Positions 46,342 through 57,057 of a stretch of 64,000 nucleotides of DNA are shown piece after piece. The stretch's first letter is position 1; each line of letters starts with the position of its first letter. The DNA comes from Allodiplogaster sudhausi (lineage: Eukaryota > Nematoda > Chromadorea > Rhabditida > Diplogasteridae): assembly GCA_945643635.1 (NCBI GenBank), contig CALZFC010000043.1, positions 3,219,501-3,283,500 on the forward strand. The letters run 5' to 3'. The notes beneath the pieces are model-generated. The model made no database searches. It was not told the DNA's origin and saw nothing but the letters and a program-made list of their open reading frames with translations. The position numbers and the translations under genes were made by a program.

Positions 46342-47347
46342 GGAGGAGAGAGAAAGAGCGAAAGAGACAGAGATTAGATCGAGATCAGAAGACTACGAAG
46401 GAAAGAGAGGGTGAGAGCGAAGAATGCAGAAAGATACTGTAGTCGGAAGAAAATGTTCTCCTACTCTTCAGCTGAAAGTGCAGTCTCTACACAAGTACGT
46501 CCCGAACGTGCACATCTTCCAGGCTATTCCCGGCCATCCTCCCGGGCCCTCGCCGCCCATGATGCACATCAAATCGGTCAGATATATGCCCAACCATATT
46601 TGAGTGGCGATTCCTCTGCTTTTTATACACCGACATCTCTGTCCTCTCTTTGCTCCTCTCGTCTATCTCCCGAGAAGACCGTCAACTAGTAAATTCAAAT
46701 CTCAAATCAGTTATGCTCCCTCCAGGTGAAGCTGACTCTCGCAGAGTTCGTGGTGGTGACGGCGTACCAGAACGAGGCGATCCGCAAGCTCAAGACTCAG
46801 CACAATCCATTCGCCAAGGGCATCCGCTCCGGCACGTCTCCTTCCAGCTCTTGTATGTTTGCTCTCTCTCTCCTCTCTCTCTCTCTCTCTCCGACTCGGT
46901 ACATCTATTATAATGATATAATTACTATATTACAATGTTATTACTCGGTGTCAAATTGTGCAGTCCATCAAGAAGTGATATAAGAAACGGTTGGGCCAGG
47001 AATAGAAGAGTAAAGCAAGTTCAGCAAGCAACGGCAGCCGCAAGAGGCATTCCCTGTCGATGTCGCCGTCTTCTGAGCAGGACGAGGAGCCGGAGATGAA
47101 ACGGTCTCCGCCCGGCTTCGATGCCTTTGTTCCGTCGCCGCTGGCCCTGCCCCCTCCCCCCGGCCATCTCATTCCTCAGCAACAGCCGATGGCCGCCTTC
47201 CCCTCCAGTCCCTTCTTCCCTCCACAAATGCAAGCAGCCGCCCGAGGCTACTTCCCCTTCCCCTACTCTTATCCTTTCTTCAACTACAACCTCCCGCAGC
47301 ATCATGAAGCCCAAGGCCAATCCAATCAGAACTTCTGCTACCCCTAA
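44470..47347 (+). CDS. Divergent T-box transcription factor, copy 2
   Basis: Exons 44470-44768, 45025-45120, 45272-45355, 45535-45628, 46472-46576, 46726-46852 and 47025-47347 are all in phase (375 residues). The N-terminal region of about 70 residues is rich in Ser, His, Gln and Pro. The T-box follows: LAEEELWLSFHKHTTEMIVT, KLFPKIALIFTGMQP, YGVQLFFERADEFKY, TGAEWMSKKAEFSNF, SLHKYVPNVHIFQA, VVVTAYQNEAIRKLK, NPFAKGIRSG. The tail has GSRKRHSLSMSPSSEQDEEP and ends in a Phe/Pro/Tyr-rich segment like copy 1. Exons 2, 3 and 4 have exactly the same lengths (96, 84, 94) and phases as copy 1, and the 20-residue start of the domain is nearly identical. It is therefore a tandem duplicate that has gained a longer N-terminus. 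Confidence 0.93.
44775..45000. repeat. (GA)n tract filling intron 1 of T-box copy 2
   Basis: Almost the entire intron 1 is GA. Intron 1 of T-box copy 1 (40372-40460) is also a GA tract starting within a few bases of the donor. Other introns of this gene carry CT (45175-45252, 45918-46105) and GA (45388-45436, 46290-46350) tracts. Confidence 0.9.
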
Positions 47348-48151
47348 AAGACCACAATTAGAAGGTGAACAAAGCCATTTATGTATAATTAGACGACAGT
47401 AGATGGATCCATATGCGTAACCCACTTAGGAATTCTTTGAGGAGTTATTCAGCTATTCCTGCCCTACTAGACCTACAAATTTTTTTGTTTGTTTTTTCGC
47501 TGATGCATTTGGGTTGTTTGACACGGAGAACACTAATTTAAATTGTTTTCAGCTCATTTCGCGTTTCAAATCTCACCAAGGGGTTATTTAACATTGATTT
47601 TTTACACCATTATAGCGTTTTCGGAAATTGCTGCATAAAGGGTAAAGCTGATCTTAAAATGAACCACTGTTGTACTTAGCGCCGAGGGAAAGAAGAGGTT
47701 AAAAAAATATTAGCGAAAACAGTATCCAAGCGCCGTCGTTTGGCATACCCCTTACGGTGTACCTACATTGCCTTTCGAAAACGACGATGGTGTAGAATGA
47801 ATGACGTTTGCGTTCGCCGTGTCAAACAAACAATTCCATAGTCTTGTTCATTGCCTCTCACAATATATCGTCCTGATTCAGATCTCTTCGGGACGATATA
47901 TTGTGTCGTCCCGAGGCGATATGTATATATCTCAATATTCTGTACACGAATAGCAGGTAGCATAAGAAACCAATCTATTTAGTGATCTGCTCCATTTATT
48001 CTTTAATTTGACCACGCTAGCATTAAGCAAAGGTATTTTTGTTCTTGTTGCTAACCACAGGATATTGATATAACAGTGCCTTCTCCTAATCTTCCTGATT
48101 ATTTATCAAATTAACATGGAGTGACATAAAGAAGAGAGAAAGAGGGAATTT
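47348..48151. other. Intergenic with decayed MITE-like sequence and a hairpin
   Basis: Around 47488-47545 the words TTTTTTCGCTGATGC and TTTGACACGGAGAACAC resemble the MITE at 57058-57448. An inverted repeat at about 47861-47905 pairs CAATATATCGTCC with GGACGATATATTG. No gene seen. Confidence 0.5.
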
Positions 48152-48511
48152 CTACCAGAGTAGCTTGACATTGAAGACCTCGCGTGTCTTGTGCCGTGGA
48201 TGGAGATTGCACTCCACGTGCATGCGACCATCCACTCGGATGAAGTAACACGCGTGGCAGCGTAGCTTCAGACGAGTTCTCACCTGAACGGCTACTTTAA
48301 TTTATATATATATTTTTTTTAAATAAAACACGAATGCAAGAAGGAAAGTATTGAGACGCTTGAAGACAAATAACTTGAAGAGCAGTCATAGGTCGGACAC
48401 AACTCAAACCTTGAACCCTGCGACAGCCTCGATATGGCGCGGAGTGACGCTGAGGAAGGCGCGAGTCAGCTGCGCGCCGCCGCTCACCACACGCGCCAGC
48501 GCACCCGACAT
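48152..48511 (-). CDS. mrpl-36: Mitochondrial ribosomal protein bL36m
   Basis: Two exons, 48511-48410 and 48283-48152, join in phase 0 to 77 residues. The N-terminal 34 residues look like a mitochondrial presequence plus linker (SGALARVV ... LTRAFLSVTPRH). The second exon is the bL36 core: VRTRLKLRCHACYFIRVDG then HVECNLHPRHKTRE. This keeps the zinc ligands as Cys-x2-Cys, then Cys and His, the C2CH pattern of L36. The protein sits in the large mitoribosomal subunit. The size is normal for the family. Confidence 0.9.
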
Positions 48512-49262
48512 CGGAACCGAAACGGAGACTTCAACTACCAGACGTTCTACCTTAACCGAATAACAGCAGTGATATACAGGAAAGAAGAATAGAAAGGATA
48601 TACAAGAAGTGGAAATCGAGAATATACGCGTTTTCATTCTGAAGTTTAACTATTTTTGGTGTGAGATCGAGAGCTATTTCCAAAATTAAACTAAAAATCA
48701 TGATGCAGCACGTTGCAATTGCGCTGTATTGACGCAGATTGAACGAGTTCGTCCCTCACGGAGTACATTGTAGCCGCGTTGCGGTCGCGCCTCGCCCCAG
48801 CTCGCTCTTGTTTTCCTTTTCTCTCTATCTCTAACCCTTTCCTGTACTCTCTTTCTCTTTTCCTGTATTCTCTTTCTCTTTCTCCCTCAGGCCCTATCAG
48901 AAAGCGAGAGATTCCCCGGCGCATAGCTGTGCTGCGTGTCATGCCAAGTGGTCTGCGGTCTGCTTTGTCGACAGTTCTCCCCCTCTCTCCTCTCTCCTGC
49001 CGAAAGTATCCGTCCATCGTAGTAAGCTTGCCTTCTCTCTGCCGTTCTTTCTCAATCCCCAGCACTCGCTCTCCTCACGTCATGTTCAATATTCTCTTGT
49101 TGCGAAAGTTTTCGTTTTGAGTGAGCCAAGGCAGACCTGGTTTGTAAATCGAAATTTAATGTAATTTGTCGATTTTTTGTTTCGCGAATGTGAAACCTGC
49201 TTCGATTGAGGCGTAATCGATTAGGAAGGCAATCCTGGCAAAGACCTGAAGCCACAGCAAAC
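48512..49262. other. Divergent promoter region between bL36m and CDV3-like gene
   Basis: A minus-strand frame at 48691-49065 (124 residues, Arg/Glu rich, partly GA-driven) has no family match. I regard it as unlikely to be coding. The AT-rich part at 49130-49200 precedes the CDV3-like start. Confidence 0.5.
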
Positions 49263-50912
49263 ATGTCGGACGAACTGGCTGTGTTCTTCAACAAGAAGAA
49301 GGACAAGAAGAAGAAGGCCGTCAAGGTCGATGACGTGGCCAGTCTCCTAGAAAGGAAGAGCAGGAAGCAGGTTTCTCTTCATTTTCACACTTGTTTCGAT
49401 TGTTTACTAATCCACATATTTCTCTAGCATATCTTCGTTAACCACCCACGTATCGTGTATATGTGATCTGACCAGTACAATTAAACACTTGAAACATATC
49501 ATGCTATTAGACTTGAATTCTGGCTGCAATTTATGCCAAAGAAATGTTAAAGCGAGTTTTTTGGGTATGTTTAGGAGATATGAGTGGAAGTGATTAGTTT
49601 TCTGAAAATGATTAGTACACGATACCAGCGTTGACTTTGAATTGATGATGGTTCAAGATGTGGAAAAAGGAGTTCTTTGTTGTTGTGCTTGGAGAAGTGA
49701 GTCAATTCCCTTTCTAAGGAGGAGAACGAAGACCACGAAGAGGTGGAGAACGAGAGGGAACATCATGAAGAAACCAACGAGCGCTCCCAGGCCGAGGACA
49801 GCGAATGGCTCGAATACGATTCGCACAACATTCACAGGTATCATGACAATTATTGTCGCTCTGTGCATCTATTTTCATGTGGGACTGCGTTTTAAATGAT
49901 TCTGTATTGTAGACTGGAAGGACTGAAGATCAAGGACATGGCGCAGCAGAATCGCACTGATGAAGCGGAAGAGGAGGACGAAGAGACCTCGGAGGAGAAG
50001 AAGCAGGCTCAGCCTGAACCTGTTAAGACGTGGGGGAGTGTCGAGGTCTGTTTTTTCTCATGTTGTTTAGGTACGTTTGATTGGCAGGTATGTTTTATAA
50101 TACCTACCAGGCAAGACGTAAACAGCTTAAATCGGACTCTCATGTAATGTCGGAATCTGAATTCAGAAGAAGGAAACTGCTCCGGAGTTGATCCCATCAG
50201 CAGCCGAATACGCAGCGGCTAAGCCGATCCGCTATGTGCCGCCCTCCCAACGGGGCTGGAACGTTTCTGGAGGAACACCTACACCTGCTGCAAAGATCGA
50301 TATCAACAATCAAGAGATGTTCCCGACTTTCGCTGCTGCCAATGAGATCGAGAAGCACAAGAAGGTTTCCAAGTCTTTCCGATTACACATACCTTTTTGC
50401 TTCGATGCTGGTCTGATGAGTACGCTTTAAACTTTTAAGTTGAACCTGCCAGAAACGGCAAAGATGTTCGCTTGTTAAGGACGAAGAGAAGAAGAGCACT
50501 TGGTCGACAGTGGGAGGAAAGGAGTCCTCGCCTGCCGCGTCTGCGCCGTCCGGCATCTACCGCCCCCCTCGCACCATGGAACCCACCGCCTCTGCCTGGG
50601 GAGGCGCCGGCGGCCGCTCCAACCGAGACCGTGAGGAAGCCCTTGCCTCCGTCCGCGCCATGGCTGAAACCGCCAATTCTCAGCCCGCTCCCTTCCGTCC
50701 TCCCATTCCGACGCAGGTTAAAGCGGTACTTTTGTTCACTTATTTGTTTAAAATGCCTTTGTTTTCATTTTATATGTGATCTTCGGATTTCAAATAGGTT
50801 TGTTTAATTGTCTGTTGTTTCTAAAGGTGAGTTCTTTCAGGTGAATGTTGAACTGCGCAAGTCTGAGAAGCCAGCTTATGTGCCTCCTCATCTCCGAGAC
50901 AAGACCAACTAA
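49263..50912 (+). CDS. CDV3 homologue
   Basis: Six exons, 49263-49370, 49719-49837, 49913-50045, 50167-50364, 50480-50716 and 50841-50912, are in phase (288 residues). The N-terminus, MSDELAVFFNKKKDKKKKAV, matches the CDV3 start (DNFFAKRDKKKKK-like). An acidic exon ends with the conserved DSEWLEYDS (family DEWKELE). Later come RYVPPSQRGW, QEMFPTFAAA (family DTQFPSL), SGIYRPPRT (family SGVYRPPGA) and a C-terminal AYVPPHLRDK. CDV3 is a small disordered cytoplasmic protein linked to cell proliferation, and its biochemical role is unsettled. The two YVPP motifs near each end are striking. An AATAAA-type signal was not identified with confidence. Confidence 0.85.
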
Positions 50913-52198
50913 GTTCGTCGTTACCAATTCCTTTAAGGCCCCTCATATCTCTCCTTTTCAATTCATTTTTAATTTCTGTGTTTATTTCTTTCGATAACTG
51001 ATGTTACCGCGTCACGCAGTTGATAGATCACAAGTTGTTACGGCTCCTTTTATGCTGGAGTGTGGTTGAACTGACAAAGTGGTTAAAGCGGTGTATTAGT
51101 GATCGGATTTAAGTCCCAATTTCTATTATGTATTTGTTTCATAGTATCAACATTATATAATATCCAGCCATTAATACTTGATTGATTCTTGTCTGCCTTG
51201 AAATACTGTAAGCTAATAGGTGGTAGTTTCACTAGCTCTTTGAGGTTTGTTCCCGTTATGAAATTTTCTTTCTTTTTGTTGCCTTTTCACAGTCACTTTC
51301 TTCCTGATAAATGCATTACTGATGTGAGCTGTCATTATTCGAATATTTTCTTGCTCCGGTTTTGTTTCTATTCCTTTTATGGTTTTTCTGGTTGGGGTGA
51401 CCGTGCTTATCCCTTTCTACGTGTGTATTCCGCATGCTTAATCGGTCTAGAAGTTGAGTGATTTGATCGAGGTTTGGGTGTCAAGAATATCTCCCGTTGT
51501 TGGAAGTCCGATCGTTGTTGTCTTGAATTGCTGGGGAGTCTGTCGTTCTTTACTGTCGCTAATATTATCACAATCATCCTCAGTCCCCTATGAAAGCAAT
51601 TCAGACGTGATAAAAGGTATGGTTAACAAGCTCAAGTAAATATTCTGCACGGTGAAAAAGGATCTCCTTAGGAATGTCTTGGTGAGGGTCTTTTTGAGGC
51701 TGAAGCGGCTTGGAAATTTGTCATTACTGTGGGTGATTCTTCTGAAGTCCGGTAAACTCTCCTGCGGTCCTTGGATCGTATCCTATTAATTCGATGAATA
51801 GATTGGACTCTTCGTCTTCCATCAATTTCTCTCGTGCATATCTGAATATTCTCTGAATTCGAAATGATGACATTGCCGACATGCTTTTCCCACCTGTCCA
51901 CATACGGTCTTCCATGACTTCCCATGGAACTGTAAGCTTCCAGCAGGGGAGACGCGTTCTCCAAGAAGTCATCTCTCCATTTGGTGATCATCACGGGATG
52001 TTAGAACACGGCGCGCAAGTGTGGTCCCCTTTTCAAAATGCGAAACGTCGGATGGAAGGCGCACTATAAAAATCAACCGTCTTGCGTCTGACCGCTTTTC
52101 ATGCGTGTTCATGCGTGTTTTTTCTTGCGTGTTTTGACACTTCTAACACATCTCGCAATGGCAAGTTGCCAGTTTGAGCGCGACTTAAATCCAACTCT
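50913..52198. other. Flank with one unassigned minus-strand frame
   Basis: A minus-strand frame at about 51972-51724 includes FRYAREKLMEDEESNLFIEL and then YDPRTAGEFTG. It looks protein-like, but I found no start, splice partner or family. It could be a 3' exon of an unknown gene. The rest is AT-rich spacer. Confidence 0.4.
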
Positions 52199-52643
52199 CT
52201 ACGTCTCTGCCACTTGGTCAGAGTGCAGACAGTGGGAGTAAGCTGTCAACCGGTGCCATCTTTGCATAGCAAGTGCGTCCGGAAAAATGCATGGGCTGAA
52301 CACCAGTGTCGTGTATACCATAGCTGTCACGATCGAACCATCCTTTACGAACTGAAACAAATGTGATGCTGGAGAAGCCTTGGCTTGAATCTGCAGGCAT
52401 ACCTTTTCCTCTGTGCGTGTATAGAGAAGAGGATGCGCCTCGAGGTCGTCGAGAACCTTAAGCTTGGCGTCATCCACCACATAAAGCTCCCCTTGGATGC
52501 GCTGAAATGAGAGAAAGGGAGAAAGGGGAAAGTTTGTCCTATAGAACGACCTACACGCCCTTCTCCTCGCTTGTTCATCATAAATGGAATGTTGAAACGC
52601 GTCCCAACCACCAGATGAAAGGCATCAGCCGAGACAGCGCAGC

Positions 52644-55416
52644 TGTCGAGAAGAGTGCGCTCTCCCGTGCTTACTCTTCAAAGTAGAGGGAGAGACCCTT
52701 ACTCGTGACCCTTATCCCTTATAAAGTTGCCAAGACACAACTCGTAGTAAGACAAGTTTATGTACACTTGGTCAACTTCTAAGGAATAACAAATGATGAC
52801 GAAGATTCGAGTAAATAAAATAAAACCAAGAAAACCCAGAAGGGGCCGTGGGTGACTTGACTCTTGTGACGAGGGGAAAGAAGGAAGAAGTCGAGGGGGA
52901 GTCGGTGTTGCAGAGAAAGAGGAGGGACGGGAGAGACGGAGCAGTGGCAGAGAGGCCACGCTCCGACTGTCAAGAGACAGTCGTCTCTCCCCACCGCCGC
53001 ACCGGGCGGGAACCGATTTAACACTGTCTCGAGGTGAGAAAGGGGCGAAGCGAGGGGAAGAGTCGGAGACATGTCCAAACATGTCTTAGTCATTCAAATG
53101 TAAAAAAACGGTAAAAACACAATATAACTAGGTGGTTCGCTATGTCATACGTCATTCATTCGTGGCAGAATGAACACTGCCGCGGGCCAAGGAAAAGAGG
53201 GGGACAATGTCGAAGGAAAAACAAAGGCACATAAATAAAATTTAGAAAACTTGGGGAAGGGGGGGGGCTTACTGGGCTCCTTGTGTGTCGTTGCTGGTGC
53301 GGTGGTCGCTCTAGGTTACGGTAGAACTCGAGCGCGAGGTGGTAGCCGTCCTCGCCCGCCGTATCGATTGAGTACCTAAATAAAGAGCATGCACCATGTG
53401 GTCATCACCGGGCTTGGCCCGGTGACCCTGCCCCGCTCCCAAGGCTCATTAATAATGCTTCCATACTCACGATGAGTGGAAGCCATCTTCTTCTGAGCAC
53501 GCTTGGCTGGTCGTCTCATCCACGCCCACTTCTTCTGATTCTCCGGCCTGTCACTGCCGGTCGAAGAGTGTGCCTTCGGGGCGGGAGTTGACTGTCTCCT
53601 CCAGACACTCTTCGTCTTGTCCCACTTGCCACGGACTGACGATGTGTTTGTCTCGGAGGAGGGGTTACTCTCGTGCTGCTTCTGCTCGCGTCCTCGCCGG
53701 TCAAGGACCTTCAATTTAACATCTTCTCCTTTCAGAGAAGTACCTCTACTCTTAGAGGTCACATACAGCGGAACTGCCTTCTCGCTGTCTTCTCGGAGGT
53801 CCACTGCCCTCGGTCGCGATCCTCGCGATTCGTCTCTTGTCTGCCAATTGCAGACCTTCAAGTGGTGCACCTTCTGCGGCGGTCGCACTTCTGTGTGTCG
53901 CGGCCGCGCTGCGAACAACTAAAGCCAAGGGCCCTTGACCTTACCCCTTCCAACCTCTCCTTGTCCCTCACTGCTCGCTTTGGAGCAGTGCTCACTGGGG
54001 ACTTTGCTGGAGAGAGAGGGGCTCGTCTGGCGCCGTCTCTGGCGCAAATCTTCATCCTCCATTCAATGAATGCGAGGGTCGACTTCCCCGTCTTCCAGCT
54101 CCACTCGCTCTCCCTCTTTATCTTCCTTGCGTCCTCCTCGAAGTTCTCGTGTGCCCGCCCTTGAGCGAAGGCCTTGTGGTTGTTGTACTGCTCCTGGTAG
54201 TCGTAGGAGGCGACCTTGCTCTTCTGAAGAAGGTGTGTGAGCTCAGTTCTCAAACTCTCTAGCTCTGGAAGAGAACGTCTCATAATGCCCTCACCACACC
54301 TCTTCGACTCGCAGACCAGCTCCTCCGCCGCCTCCATGGCGCGGGTGCTGGCCTCTTGAAGCACGTCGAAGCGCTCGTCACATTCCTGGCGGTAGGCCTC
54401 GTTAGCTTCGGTGAACGAGTCTTCGGGTGCGCGGAAGACATTCTCTCGTTCCCTCCTTCTGGTCTTCGCTGCTCTTTCTTGGTCGTTCTCATCGCCGCTG
54501 TCATCATGGACCGTGTTCGCCATGAACACGCCTATAAACGCTTCATCGTCGTCATCGTAGCCCGCAGGCTCTTCTGCCATGACCCCGCCCCTTGACCGCA
54601 CCCCCGCGGGGGTGGGCACCGGGGCGCGTCGGGTCAGGGGGCAGGGGACAACACACCTGTTGGCGCGCGCGAGATTCTTGCCGCCGCCGATGCTCGTGAC
54701 GGGGCCTTGCTCGCCCTCACGCTGGGCCCGGCTCAGTTCGCTGCCGCCTCCGACGCGGCCATTCTCGCCGCTGGTCCCGTCGCGGCCTCCTTCGCCGCCG
54801 GTGTTGTCGGTCGTCTCCAGTGGGCTGCGCTCGCCTGCCATTCCGCAGCCAGTGTTCGAGTGCTGCCGACGCACCATGTCGAGAAGAGTGCGCTCTCCCG
54901 TGCTTACTCTTCAAAGTAGAGGGAGAGACCCTTACTCGTGACCCTTATCCCTTATAAAGTTGCCAAGACACAACTCGTAGTAAGACAAGTTTATGTACAC
55001 TTGGTCTACTTCTAAGGAATAACAAATGATGACGAAGATTCGAGTAAATAAAATAAAACCAAGAAAACCCAGAAGGGGCCGTGGGTGACTTGACTCTTGT
55101 GACGAGGGGAAAGAAGGAAGAAGTCGAGGGGGAGTCGGTGTTGCAGAGAAAGAGGAGGGACGGGAGAGACGGAGCAGTGGCAGAGAGGCCACGCTCCGAC
55201 TGTCAAGAGACAGTCGTCTCTCCCCACCGCCGCACCGGGCGGGAACCGACTTAACACTGTCTCGAGGTGAGAAAAGGACGAAGCGAGGGGAAGAGTCGGA
55301 GACATGTCCAAACATGTCTTAGTCATTCAAATTTAAGGCGGGAAACTACGGTAAAAACACAATATAACTAGGTGGTTCGCTATGTCATACGTCATTCATT
55401 CGTGGCAGAATGAACA
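52644..55416 (-). mobile_element. Non-autonomous LTR retrotransposon with 5-bp TSD
   Basis: Two long terminal repeats, 52644-53176 and 54887-55416 (about 530 bp each), both begin TGTCGAG and end GAACA (TG...CA). A few substitutions and one short indel near the inner end separate them. The flanks are the exact 5-bp duplication GCAGC (52639-52643 and 55417-55421). The internal 1.7 kb holds one long minus-strand frame and no RT, integrase or protease motif. High LTR identity points to recent insertion. The element lies inside exon 2 of a GGACT-like gene, in the same orientation. Confidence 0.92.
53858..54877 (-). CDS. Internal 339-residue protein of the LTR element (gag-like, unidentified)
   Basis: An uninterrupted minus-strand frame starting 10 bases inside the upstream LTR in its sense. 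The first 110 residues are Gly/Arg/Ser-rich and low in structure. Then come acidic EEPAGYDDDDEAFIG, a charged alpha-helical part with probable coiled coil (EECDERFDVL-like and MEAAEELVCESKR, then LRTELTHLLQKSKV), and a basic Cys-poor tail. No zinc knuckle, protease or RT is seen. It could be a Gag or captured host sequence. A second open block on the same strand (53918-53376) overlaps in another frame and contains KRAQKKMASTHREYG. The likely role is packaging of the element's RNA, which is only inferred. Confidence 0.6.
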   Translation of the reverse strand: MVRRQHSNTGCGMAGERSPLETTDNTGGEGGRDGTSGENGRVGGGSELSRAQREGEQGPVTSIGGGKNLARANRCVVPCPLTRRAPVPTPAGVRSRGGVMAEEPAGYDDDDEAFIGVFMANTVHDDSGDENDQERAAKTRRRERENVFRAPEDSFTEANEAYRQECDERFDVLQEASTRAMEAAEELVCESKRCGEGIMRRSLPELESLRTELTHLLQKSKVASYDYQEQYNNHKAFAQGRAHENFEEDARKIKRESEWSWKTGKSTLAFIEWRMKICARDGARRAPLSPAKSPVSTAPKRAVRDKERLEGVRSRALGFSCSQRGRDTQKCDRRRRCTT

Positions 55417-55825
55417 GCAGCCTTGTGCTTCATAGAAGCCCTCAACCTTGCATCTTTATATTTTGAATCACGAATATTGTTAGAAACCTGAGTTTCGGAG
55501 AGGACGCAGTGGTTGGGTTCGCCCTTCTTGAGCGTTCCGTAAACGAAGACAGTGTGAGAAGTGGCCATGACACTCTTGTTGCTGGCAGAAACGAACCTTC
55601 ATTGTCGCCTATTGATCCTATCTTTTTTTTTCGGCCACACTACAACGTTTTATGCGGCTTCGATGTGACTTGAGCATGCCGTTCTCTTTTGCTCTTCTGT
55701 GTCTGCATTTCTCTCTATCACTGTCTCTCTCTCTCTCTCTCTCATCTTCTCTTTACAAACTGACACTTTACTACCACTTCTGTCACCACGGTGAGAGTAC
55801 AGTCATTAGATTTGCCTTGTTAAGG

Positions 55826-56946
55826 ATGCTCCGTAGCTGGTCGCTGTCGTTGTGCGCAGCAAGCCGCGGCGTCCGCTCAGCAGCCGCGTCTAAGCCTGCC
55901 TTGCCATCCGAGAGCCTCCCCCTTCCCGACCGGCTCTTCCGCTCTCTCGAGTTGGAGTACAGGGGACATGATCCGGCTGTTCTTCGGTCATATACACTAT
56001 TCTTAGAGGTTATTTATTTAACATTGACAAAACCTTTCATTCATTCAGTTTTTAAGCCGACCAATGTGTTTAATTCCAGGCAACGTGTAAACATCTCGAT
56101 ATTCGGCTTGGGGAAGTCAAGGTATGTTGATTGTATCTACATGAAGTCTTTAACTTTCTTTGAATATTTTAATTCTTTCCACGTCGTACAAGACTTAAAA
56201 TACACCATTTTGATATTATGAGTACGAGTGGGGAAAATTGAAAAATCCTTTGTGTGTTCAGTTTTGTGCAAGAAAGGCATAGTACCATTGTGTTCAAAAG
56301 AAGTATATTGTGATGGTATTGTTGTCTCCCAATATATCTCTCTAAAGTGTTCGTTTGCGAGAATTTCAAAAGCGGGAGAAGGTCTTTGCTTTGCTCTGTA
56401 GTTTGAATAGTGATGCGAAAAGGTTAAATAGGAAATCGATTGTAATAGTTCTGCTAAATATTTGTTCCGAGGTTCAATTCAGCCTTTGAGATGACTTGAA
56501 GTTACTTGAATTTTCGACGCGTGTGATGTTGAAGAGGATATTTCCTATGCATTGCAGGTACTCCCGTACGTCCGCTGGATCCAGCCGCTGTTGCGCTCTA
56601 AATTCGTCCACAAGAAGTATAAGGTGCACTACGAGACGCGCACTCATATCACTCGTTTCAAGGTGAGTTTAGTCTCGAATTGCATGGGTCTATGAATTAC
56701 CTTTAGTTACTAGCATTACAGAATGAGATCATCGTTTAGGTGCACGACCTGACGGGCAGCACAGCCTCCACCTTCCTGGAATACATCGAGCGGAACACTC
56801 CTGAAGGGGTGGGGGTGCGAGTCGAGTACGAGGAAGTGCGACCGCTTCCCGACACGATTGCCCTGGCTACCGAGAGGAGTACTGTAGCCACAGAGTGTGC
56901 TCAGAAAGCAATGAGCAAGAAGCAGAAGAACAAGAGCTCCGATTAG
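55826..56946 (+). CDS. mrps-10: Mitochondrial ribosomal protein uS10m
   Basis: Four exons, 55826-56008, 56080-56121, 56558-56662 and 56740-56946, are all in phase (178 residues). A basic/Ser-Ala N-terminus (MLRSWSLSLCAASRG) fits a mitochondrial presequence. The body matches S10: LFRSLELEYRGHDPAVL, then FVHKKYKVHYETRTHI, and HDLTGSTASTFLEYIERN with TPEGVGVRV. The C-terminal Lys-rich tail ends KKQKNKSSD. It belongs to the small mitoribosomal subunit head. The gene is upstream and divergent from the GGACT-like gene (start codons about 260 bp apart), so the two probably share a promoter region that includes a CT tract (55722-55745). Confidence 0.9.
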
Positions 56947-57057
56947 AGTAATGAAGACTGCACATTTAGCTATTTGTCGTAGGACATTTTAAGTGTTTTT
57001 TTTGTTGTATGTGTTATATTGATGTTGAAGTCAAGACGGGTTAGCTTTAAATTGTTA

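Larger units (their letters stand above)
52199..55568 (-). pseudogene. Gamma-glutamylamine cyclotransferase-like (GGACT/AIG2-like) gene split by an LTR retrotransposon
   Basis: Minus-strand exon 1 (55568-55488) reads MATSHTVFVYGTLKKGEPNH, the GGACT signature with the YGTLK...G.N active-site loop. Exon 2 starts at 55446 (VEGFYEAQGC) and is cut at 55417 by the LTR element. It resumes at 52638 with AVSADAFHLVVGTRFNIPF and ends at 52555. Exon 3 (52501-52199) gives RIQGELYVVDDAKLKVLDDLE, with the catalytic Glu of the GELY motif, then a C-terminal part (a possible further intron is unclear). With one target duplication removed, the two halves of exon 2 are in one frame. GGACT enzymes release 5-oxoproline from gamma-glutamylamines. 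In this haplotype the coding sequence is interrupted by 2.77 kb, so the allele is probably null unless the insert is spliced out. Confidence 0.85.

Noticed and set aside
48691..49065. 124-residue Arg/Glu-rich minus-strand frame
   Set aside because: Composition follows GA-rich DNA, with no start context, no domain and no splice partner.
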